Shown: positions 1 through 4,531 of the stretch, piece by piece
How positions within the stretch are numbered: position 1 is the first letter of the stretch
Layout: the number at the start of each line of letters is the position of its first letter
Assembly (NCBI GenBank): GCA_027117675.1
Contig: JAJAYM010000284.1
Span: 1-7,179, forward strand
DNA from: Actinomycetes bacterium
GTDB lineage: Bacteria; Actinomycetota; Actinomycetes; JAHEKZ01
Direction of reading: 5' to 3'
DNA: 7,179 nt
Position numbers and translations under genes: made by a program
Notes under the pieces: model-generated
Told to the model about the DNA's origin: nothing
The model's database searches: none
The model's input: only the letters and a program-made list of their open reading frames with translations

Positions 1-321
1 CTCGGCCCGGATATCCTCCGCACCACTTTGGTGGACGACATTGCCTTCGAGTCGCCGTTCGAGGGTCCCGTCGTCGACGCCATGGTCAAGTCGCTGTTGG
101 AACAAGACCCGCAGGCCCGAGTGGTGCCCTACACCTTTAGTGGTGGGACAGATGCCAAGGCCTTCGCACAGTTAGGCATTCCTGGATATGGGTTCGCCCC
201 GCTTCGCTTGCCGCCGTCGTTGCGCTTCTCTGAGCTGTTCCACGGCGTCGACGAACGGGTACCGGTGGACGCCCTGAAGTTCGGGGCGCGCGTGCTCGAC
301 CGGTTCCTCGATCTGGCCTGA
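1..321 (+). CDS. M20-family metallopeptidase/deacylase, C-terminal part (5' truncated by window edge)
   Basis: The reading frame is open from base 1 and ends at TGA 319-321, giving the last 106 residues of a larger protein; M20 enzymes are usually 400-450 residues. M20 enzymes are zinc-dependent aminoacyl or acyl-amino-acid hydrolases (ArgE/DapE/dipeptidase type). Visible marks are the SGGTDAK segment (about bases 139-159), the LGIPGYGFAP segment and the FHGVDERVP segment (about bases 238-264). In this family the last supplies a C-terminal metal-binding histidine and ends the catalytic domain. The substrate cannot be told from this fragment. From memory, an M20 gene also lies near this block in Mycobacterium (Rv2141c region), which supports conserved context. 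It runs tail-to-tail into DUF5703 with only 6 nt between the stop codons. Confidence 0.9.
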   Translation, partial: LGPDILRTTLVDDIAFESPFEGPVVDAMVKSLLEQDPQARVVPYTFSGGTDAKAFAQLGIPGYGFAPLRLPPSLRFSELFHGVDERVPVDALKFGARVLDRFLDLA

Positions 322-331
322 GACTTCTCAG
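318..331. terminator. Small inverted repeat between convergent M20 and DUF5703 stops
   Basis: CTGAG, a 4-nt ACTT loop and CTCAG form a perfect 5-bp hairpin symmetrical about the centre of the convergent junction. The M20 stop (319-321) lies in one arm and the DUF5703 stop (328-330, minus strand) in the other. It could act as a weak bidirectional terminator, but there is no U-tract on either side and the stem is short, so this is a guess from position. Confidence 0.2.
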
Positions 332-549
332 CGGGTAGCGAGGCGCAGCGTCAACGAGGGCTGCGCGATCCGAAATCGACGCCGACGTAGCCAGACCCGA
401 CAGCGCCCATCGAGGTAGCGGCGTACCCGCCACAACTCCCAGCGACCATATTCAGCGTGCTCGGTCAGCGCCTGACGAATCTCGGCTCGGCTCGCAGTGC
501 GTGGGAAGTCGATACGCCAGGTCTCGAACTCAACGCCGCGCGAACTCAC
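328..549 (-). CDS. DUF5703 family small protein
   Basis: This 73-residue protein matches the actinobacterial DUF5703 family: an ETW segment near the N terminus, then HAEYGRWELWRVRRYLDGR and a very basic VWLRRRRFRI stretch. Its function is unknown to me. No signal peptide or membrane segment is visible, and the C-terminal half is arginine-rich, which could suit binding to nucleic acid or another anionic partner (inference). I start it at GTG 549-547. This start overlaps the upstream aldo/keto reductase stop as GTGA and is preceded by GGAGGA at 553-558. The longer TTG reading (from 585) would add 12 residues lying wholly within the reductase gene. A DUF5703 gene next to uppP and the phosphatase is, from memory, the mycobacterial arrangement (Rv2137c). 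Confidence 0.85.
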   Translation of the reverse strand: MSSRGVEFETWRIDFPRTASRAEIRQALTEHAEYGRWELWRVRRYLDGRCRVWLRRRRFRIAQPSLTLRLATR

Positions 550-1550
550 GTCTCCTCCGATGGAGTGACCGCCTTCTGGTTCCAACCGTGTTCGGGGTAG
601 CTACGGGCCGGAGTCGATACCTCGTCGAGGGCGCTGACGATCTCCTCAGGAAGTTCAAGGCCCTCGGCACTGAGAGAGCCGAGAAGCTGCGCGGCGGTCC
701 GGGCACCGACGATGGCTGCAATCACGCCCGGTCGATCTCGGACCCACGCGAGCGCAACCTCAAGGGGAGCGACCCCCAGCCCGCTGGCGGCAGTGACGAC
801 CGCGTCGACGATATGGCGGCTGCGGTCATCCATGAAAGGGCGCACGAAGTCGGTGAAGTGCTCGGACGCGGCTCGCGAGTCTGACGGTGTGCCTGTTCGG
901 TACTTGCCAGTGAGCACACCACGGCCGAGCGGTGACCAAGCAAGGATGCCTGCTCCCGCCTCCATCAAGGCCGGAAGAACCTCGCGTTCGACGCCTCTCT
1001 GCAAGAGCGAGTACTCCATTTGGCTGGCCACCAATGGCGCTCGCCCAGGGAAGGCCTGCTGCCAGGCGCTCGCCCACGCTGTCTGCCACCCGCAGTAGTT
1101 GGATATGCCGACGTATCGCGCCTTCCCTGAGCGAACGGCTTCATCGGCGGCGGAGAGAGTCTCGTCAATGGGCGTCTGCGGATCCCACGCATGGAACTGC
1201 CAGAGGTCGACATAGTCCGTACCCAGTCGATTGAGCGACGCATCCAGGGATGCGAGCAGGTAGCCGCGGGACGCGTCGAACCGCCGGTCGGTGCCAGGGC
1301 GGCTCGCCGCTTTGGTGGCGATGACGACGTCATGACGCGGAACGACATCGTCGATGAATGTCCCCAGGATGCGCTCGGCGGCTCCGTCGACATAGACATC
1401 GGCTGTGTCGACCAGTGTTCCCCCGGCCTCGCAGAAGTGGCTGAGCTGGTCGCGGGCCTCGTGCTCATCGGTGTCGCGACCCCAGGTCATCGTGCCCAGA
1501 CCCAGCCTCGAAACGCTGAGCCCGGCTGATCCCAGGTGTCGTTGCTCCAT
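546..1550 (-). CDS. Aldo/keto reductase family oxidoreductase
   Basis: This is a full-length (334 residues) NAD(P)H-dependent aldo/keto reductase, expected to be a soluble (alpha/beta)8 barrel. The N terminus MEQRHLGSAGLSVSRLGLG is typical of the YajO/Tas-like bacterial branch. The catalytic tetrad is visible: Asp48 (VDTADVY), Tyr53, Lys80 (VIATKAA) and His120 (LWQFHAWDP). Further marks are the GISNYCGWQ segment, the WSPLGRGVLTGKY segment and the cofactor-binding C-terminal IVGARTAAQL segment. The physiological substrate cannot be inferred. The start at ATG 1550-1548 has no Shine-Dalgarno sequence. A TAGGCT -10 box ends 8 nt upstream, so the mRNA is probably leaderless. It is the first gene of a two-gene unit with DUF5703 and is divergent from uppP. 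Confidence 0.93.
   Translation of the reverse strand: MEQRHLGSAGLSVSRLGLGTMTWGRDTDEHEARDQLSHFCEAGGTLVDTADVYVDGAAERILGTFIDDVVPRHDVVIATKAASRPGTDRRFDASRGYLLASLDASLNRLGTDYVDLWQFHAWDPQTPIDETLSAADEAVRSGKARYVGISNYCGWQTAWASAWQQAFPGRAPLVASQMEYSLLQRGVEREVLPALMEAGAGILAWSPLGRGVLTGKYRTGTPSDSRAASEHFTDFVRPFMDDRSRHIVDAVVTAASGLGVAPLEVALAWVRDRPGVIAAIVGARTAAQLLGSLSAEGLELPEEIVSALDEVSTPARSYPEHGWNQKAVTPSEET
553..558 (-). promoter_or_regulatory. Ribosome binding site of DUF5703
   Basis: GGAGGA on the minus strand ends 3 nt before GTG 549-547. It lies inside the last codons of the aldo/keto reductase (S-E-E-T-stop). With the GTGA stop/start overlap it fixes the DUF5703 start and implies translational coupling. Confidence 0.6.
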
Positions 1551-1558
1551 GCAGCGTG

Positions 1559-1564
1559 AGCCTA
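1559..1564 (-). promoter_or_regulatory. Putative leaderless promoter (-10 TAGGCT) of the aldo/keto reductase
   Basis: TAGGCT on the minus strand fits the actinobacterial TANNNT -10 consensus and lies 8 nt before the ATG at 1550, so transcription would begin at or next to the start codon. No good -35 element is seen. Its 11-nt stretch TAGGCTCACGC is identical to the one before mshC. Confidence 0.55.
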
Positions 1565-1579
1565 GCGATCACCAGTCGA

Positions 1580-1585
1580 TAGAGT
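1580..1585 (+). promoter_or_regulatory. Putative promoter (-10 TAGAGT) of the uppP unit
   Basis: TAGAGT matches TANNNT and lies 8 nt before ATG 1594, the start of a 12-codon ORF that runs into uppP. The expected -35 position (about 1557-1562) lies on the -10 box of the divergent aldo/keto reductase and has no TTGACA-like sequence. Confidence 0.45.
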
Positions 1586-1593
1586 CCGACGCC

Positions 1594-1632
1594 ATGCGGA
1601 TCCACGGCAGAGTCACCTGTGGGCGCGTATGA
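1594..1632 (+). CDS. Possible 12-residue leader ORF coupled to uppP
   Basis: ATG 1594 begins a short ORF (MRIHGRVTCGRV) ending at TGA 1630-1632, which overlaps the uppP ATG (1629-1631) as ATGA. The ATG sits at the expected +1 of the TAGAGT -10 box, so it would be translated as a leaderless message. uppP lacks a clear Shine-Dalgarno sequence, so ribosomes finishing this ORF may reinitiate at uppP. The peptide resembles nothing I know. It may simply be the 36-nt 5' leader of uppP with a chance ORF. Confidence 0.3.
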   Translation: MRIHGRVTCGRV

Positions 1633-2459
1633 GTTGGCTCGAGGCGATCCTGCTTGGCATTCTTCAGGGGCTCACCGAGTTCTTGCCCATCTCGAGCAGC
1701 GCACACCTGGCGATCTTCCCCCAGCTGTTCGGACGCCCCGATCCGGGCGCTTCCTTCACAGCCGTGACCCAGATCGGCACTGAACTGGCCGTCATCATCT
1801 ACTTCGCCAAGGACATCTGGCGAATCCTGCGCACCTGGATGACTTCCCTGTGGACGCCATCGCTGCGTGGACACATCGATGCGCGCATGGGCTGGTACAT
1901 CATCATCGGCACCCTGCCGATCGCTATCGCCGGAATCGCGCTTGAGGACACGATCCAAACGACCTTCCGCAACCTCTGGGTGATCGGCGCCAACCTGGTC
2001 ATCTTTGGAATCATCCTCGGCATCGCGGACCGGATCGGCGCCAACGAGCGGCCCATCGAGCGGCTCAACCTCAAAGATGCGCTGCTGTACGGCGGCGCTC
2101 AGATGCTCGCCCTGGTTCCGGGTGTCTCGCGTTCCGGCGCGACGATCAGTATGGGCCTGGGCCTGGGGTACCGCCGCGAGGCTGCGACGCGCTACGCCTT
2201 CCTGCTGGCCATCCCTGCCGTTGTGGCGTCGGCGATCTTTCAGCTCCCTGATGTCAGTGCAGGTGCAGAACCAGGGATGGCCAAGACGCTGGTCGCGACC
2301 GTGGTCGCGTTCTTCGTCGGCTATGCCGTCATCGCTTGGCTGCTCCGCTATTTGAGAACGCGCTCATTTCTTCCCTTCGTCATCTATCGCATTGGGTTGG
2401 GCACCTTGGTGCTCGTGCTCTTGGCAGTCGGAGTCCTGGACGCCACAGTGCCAGCCTGA
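1629..2459 (+). CDS. uppP: Undecaprenyl-diphosphatase UppP (BacA)
   Basis: UppP is an integral membrane enzyme that dephosphorylates undecaprenyl diphosphate at the outer face of the cytoplasmic membrane. This recycles the lipid carrier for peptidoglycan and other wall polymers, and extra copies give bacitracin resistance. The 276-residue length is normal. The first signature, LQGLTEFLPISSSAHL (residues 12-27), holds catalytic Glu17 and His26. The second, PGVSRSGATI (164-173), holds Arg168. Several hydrophobic membrane segments are apparent, for example about 89-104, 116-134, 190-205, 219-240 and 256-272. The start MSWLEAI is the usual actinobacterial N terminus. It opens the run leading through the phosphatase, DUF3090 and SCO1664 to mshC, an order also remembered from Mycobacterium (Rv2136c). 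Confidence 0.96.
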   Translation: MSWLEAILLGILQGLTEFLPISSSAHLAIFPQLFGRPDPGASFTAVTQIGTELAVIIYFAKDIWRILRTWMTSLWTPSLRGHIDARMGWYIIIGTLPIAIAGIALEDTIQTTFRNLWVIGANLVIFGIILGIADRIGANERPIERLNLKDALLYGGAQMLALVPGVSRSGATISMGLGLGYRREAATRYAFLLAIPAVVASAIFQLPDVSAGAEPGMAKTLVATVVAFFVGYAVIAWLLRYLRTRSFLPFVIYRIGLGTLVLVLLAVGVLDATVPA

Positions 2460-2479
2460 CCGAGCGGACCGCCTGACTC

Positions 2480-2495
2480 GTGCCGCACTCGGCGC
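2480..2495 (+). terminator. Weak hairpin between uppP and the phosphatase gene
   Basis: G-T-GCCG, a CACT loop and CGGC-G-C form a 6-bp stem with one G-T wobble, just after uppP and 5 nt before the next -10 box. There is no U-tract. It might attenuate uppP transcription before the phosphatase promoter, but a chance hairpin is as likely in DNA of this GC content. Confidence 0.2.
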
Positions 2496-2500
2496 CCGCC

Positions 2501-2506
2501 TAGGGT
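2501..2506 (+). promoter_or_regulatory. Putative leaderless promoter (-10 TAGGGT) of the histidine phosphatase gene
   Basis: TAGGGT fits TANNNT and lies 6 nt before GTG 2513. The intervening GGAG ends only 2 nt before the start codon, too close for a normal Shine-Dalgarno site, so a leaderless mRNA is the better reading. Confidence 0.5.
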
Positions 2507-2512
2507 GGAGTC

Positions 2513-3226
2513 GTGGCAACAGTTCTCTTGATCCGACATGGCCGCACGACGGCGAACTCGGCCGGCACACTGGCCGGATGGACGCCGGGTGTGTTCTTGG
2601 ACGAGGTCGGCCAGGAACAAGTCGCTACCCTCGGTGCACGCATCGCAAGTGTGCCGCTTTCCGCAGTCGTGAGCAGCCCTCTCGAGCGTTGCCGGCAGAC
2701 GACCACCGCAGTCCTCGGTGACCGCGACGTCCCGGCCCACCACGATGAAGACGTCGCAGAGGTTCGCTACGGAGACTGGACGGGTGAGTCGCTGAAGGTC
2801 CTAGCGAAGCAGCCGCTCTGGAAGGTCGTGCAACAGCACCCCAGTAACGCAACCTTTCCCGGCGATGGTGGCGAGAGCCTCGCGGGCATGCAAGCACGGG
2901 CGGTTGCTGCGGTGCGACGCTGGAACACCACCCTCGGAGCTGATGCCACCTACGCCGTTGTCTCCCATGGTGATGTGATCAAGGCTGTCTTGGCGGACGC
3001 CCTCGGCATGCACCTCGATCTCTTCCAACGAATCGTCGTCGACCCCGCATCGCTGAGCGTTGTCCAATACGGTGACACTCGCGCCTTCGTTGAGCGCACC
3101 AATGACTCCGGGGGAGACGTCTCGTCCCTGCTTCCGCCCAAACGCCGACGAAAGTCGAGCAAGCGCGACGACGCTGCCGTTGGCGGCGGCGCGGGCCCAG
3201 GCCCACGGACCAGCAAGAAGCGATGA
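2513..3226 (+). CDS. MSMEG_4193-family histidine phosphatase (phosphoglycerate-mutase-like)
   Basis: This cytoplasmic protein belongs to the histidine phosphatase (branch 1) superfamily, whose members transfer phosphate to an active-site histidine. LIRHGRTTAN (residues 6-15) carries the nucleophile His9 and Arg8. SSPLERCRQT (54-63) supplies Arg59, AEVRYGDWTG (82-91) supplies the acidic residue Glu83, and VVSHGDVIKAVL (149-160) supplies the second histidine His152. All core residues are present, so it is probably active; its substrate is not known to me. The GTG start at 2513 gives a product of 237 residues. The C-terminal tail is strongly basic (KRRRKSSKR, 210-218), then VGGGAG (223-228), which I recall as a common ending in this family. 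The closest characterised relative by context is M. tuberculosis Rv2135c. It is followed by DUF3090 after 7 nt. Confidence 0.92.
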   Translation: MATVLLIRHGRTTANSAGTLAGWTPGVFLDEVGQEQVATLGARIASVPLSAVVSSPLERCRQTTTAVLGDRDVPAHHDEDVAEVRYGDWTGESLKVLAKQPLWKVVQQHPSNATFPGDGGESLAGMQARAVAAVRRWNTTLGADATYAVVSHGDVIKAVLADALGMHLDLFQRIVVDPASLSVVQYGDTRAFVERTNDSGGDVSSLLPPKRRRKSSKRDDAAVGGGAGPGPRTSKKR

Positions 3227-3240
3227 CTCCGCGATGACTC
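3220..3240 (+). repeat. Tandem 10-bp repeat at the phosphatase/DUF3090 junction
   Basis: GCGATGACTC occurs at 3220-3229 and again at 3231-3240, an 11-bp period. The first copy contains the phosphatase TGA (3224-3226) overlapped by an ATG (3223-3225). The second contains the DUF3090 ATG (3234-3236). Removing one unit would give a direct ATGA stop/start overlap between the two genes, so this looks like an 11-bp tandem duplication. Confidence 0.75.
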
Positions 3241-3767
3241 TGCACAGCTACGTCGACCCGGCTCGTTTTGTGGCTGGCACCGTCGGCCCCCCCGGTCAGC
3301 GAACGTTCTTCATCCAGGCCACGGACGGTTCGCGCATAACCAGCGCAGCTCTTGAGAAGGAGCAAGTTCGGCTACTCGCCGAGCGCATGGACGGCATGCT
3401 CGATCTGGTTAACAGGCGGGCTGGCTAAGCGTCATCGATTCCCGTCGTCGTCCAACCATAAGACCGCGACGACGGGCCGCTCAACACCCCCGTCGAAGAA
3501 GACTTCCGGGTAGCTGTCCTGCGGATCGCGTGGGATGGCGAGTCCGACCGGGTGCTCGTCGAAGCGTCATCGGAGACGGCTGAGGACGATGACGAACTCA
3601 GCGGCGACGTCTTAGCCGTCCGCATCACCGGGTCTGCTGCCAGGGCGTTCGTGGCCCGCGCCGAGTCGGTGATAGCCGCCGGGCGGCCACCCTGCCCGTT
3701 CTGTGCGCTCCCGCTCGACCCCGACGGGCACATCTGCCCGCGGGCGAACGGCTACCGCAGGCGATGA
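3234..3767 (+). pseudogene. DUF3090 family protein, interrupted by two in-frame TAA codons
   Basis: Read in a single frame from ATG 3234 to TGA 3765-3767 this is a 177-codon DUF3090 gene, close to the family's usual 180-200. The N-terminal half (YVDPARFVAGTVG, RTFFIQA, ALEKEQVRLLAERMD) and C-terminal half (TPVEEDFRVAVLRIAWDG, VRITGSAARAFVARA, and Cys154-x2-Cys157 with His166-x-Cys168 in GRPPCPFC/GHICPRANGYRR) both match the family well. Codons 65 (TAA 3426-3428) and 76 (TAA 3459-3461) are stops in the variable linker. There is no frameshift, since family sequence resumes in the same frame immediately after the second stop. The first in-frame conventional start after the stops is GTG 3552, which would lose the conserved TPVEEDFRVAVLRIAWDG strand, so reinitiation would not give an intact half. 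The Cys/His motif suggests a metal-binding knuckle; the function is unknown to me. A recent pseudogene or base errors are likeliest, and readthrough is possible but unproven. Confidence 0.85.
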
Positions 3768-4507
3768 CGGCAAGCCTCGTAGAGCTAAGGGCTGGCGAGC
3801 TCGAGGTGGTCGGTCAGCTGATCGATGCGTCCAACGGCAGCCTGTTGTGCCGACTCATGTCACTCCGTCAGACCGTAGAAAGGGGGCTCCCGGACGACGA
3901 ACCGAGCCCGTTGGTGATTTACAAGCCACGGGCGGGGGAGCGGCCGCTCTGGGACTATCCGGACGGCACCTTGAGTCAGCGTGAGGTCGCAGCGTACGTC
4001 GTCGCCGACTCGCTCGGATGGCCGATCGTGCCACCCACGGTGTGGCGCGAGGGTCCAGTTGGTCCTGGCATGGTGCAACGATGGGTGGAGGTCGACGAGA
4101 CCGTAGATCTTGTGGCTCTGGTGCAGAGCGACCATGACGCACTGCGGCGTATCGCGGTCTTTGACGCCTTGATCAACAATGGCGACCGCAAGGGTGGGCA
4201 TCTACTGCCCACTCCGGACGGGACGATTTGGGGCATCGACCACGGGGTTTCCTTCGCGGTCGAGAACAAGCTGCGAACCGTGTTGTGGCAGTGGCGAGGT
4301 CATCGCATCCCGGAGGCGCTGCTCCATGACATCGCCAGGTGGCTCGACCTGATGGCGTCCGGAAGTGACCTGGACGTTTTGCTGAGGGAACTCCTGGCGG
4401 CCGATGAGATGGCGGCGCTGGTGTCGAGGGGCCGGGAACTGTTCACCGATGGGCTGCACCCGCAGCCTTCACCTGAGTGGCCAGCGATCCCTTGGCCGCC
4501 CTTCTGA
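3764..4507 (+). CDS. SCO1664-family protein with PI3/4-kinase-like fold
   Basis: This 247-residue protein belongs to the actinobacterial SCO1664 family (M. tuberculosis Rv2133c by context), whose sequence resembles PI3/4-kinase and HipA-type kinases. Kinase-like landmarks are VIYKPRAGE with Lys54 (ATP-binding lysine), SQREVAAYVV with Glu74, the catalytic-loop-like FDALINNGDRKGGHLL (residues 133-148; Asp141, His146), and WGIDHGVSF with Asp159-His160-Gly161 in the place of a metal-binding DFG. All are intact, so phosphotransfer activity is plausible, but no substrate is known to me. ATG 3764 overlaps the DUF3090 stop as ATGA, implying translational coupling. That matters because the upstream gene carries two premature stops: without readthrough or internal initiation, coupled translation of this gene should fall. 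mshC follows after 24 nt. Confidence 0.9.
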   Translation: MTASLVELRAGELEVVGQLIDASNGSLLCRLMSLRQTVERGLPDDEPSPLVIYKPRAGERPLWDYPDGTLSQREVAAYVVADSLGWPIVPPTVWREGPVGPGMVQRWVEVDETVDLVALVQSDHDALRRIAVFDALINNGDRKGGHLLPTPDGTIWGIDHGVSFAVENKLRTVLWQWRGHRIPEALLHDIARWLDLMASGSDLDVLLRELLAADEMAALVSRGRELFTDGLHPQPSPEWPAIPWPPF

Positions 4508-4517
4508 TCGTCCCCGA

Positions 4518-4523
4518 TAGGCT
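4518..4523 (+). promoter_or_regulatory. Putative leaderless promoter (-10 TAGGCT) of mshC
   Basis: TAGGCT in the 24-nt gap after SCO1664 matches TANNNT and lies 8 nt before GTG 4532, which has no Shine-Dalgarno sequence. The stretch TAGGCTCACGC is identical to that before the aldo/keto reductase. It would give mshC its own leaderless transcript in addition to any read-through from upstream. Confidence 0.55.
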
Positions 4524-4531
4524 CACGCGTC

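Noticed and set aside
501..1529. Plus-strand ORFs (501-884, 712-1098, 932-1234, 1191-1529) opposite the aldo/keto reductase
   Set aside because: The minus strand carries an intact reductase with its full catalytic tetrad. These frames have low-complexity Arg/Ser/Pro composition and no motif.
2005..2355. Ser/Arg/Trp-rich alternative frame inside uppP
   Set aside because: Its composition is typical of an out-of-frame reading of a membrane-protein gene, and the uppP frame is complete and conserved.
3060..3233. N-terminal extension of DUF3090 from an upstream GTG at 3060
   Set aside because: It lies within the phosphatase gene in another frame. Family similarity begins right at ATG 3234.
3424..3520. 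Compensating frameshifts explaining the DUF3090 interruption
   Set aside because: Both alternative frames are open across the gap, but family sequence resumes in the original frame right after the second TAA with normal linker length. Two opposite shifts are less economical than two substitutions.
4202..4459. Minus-strand ORFs opposite the SCO1664 gene (also 3855-4142, 3860-4201, 3976-4269)
   Set aside because: They are shadows of a conserved gene, with no domain and no promoter or ribosome-site support.
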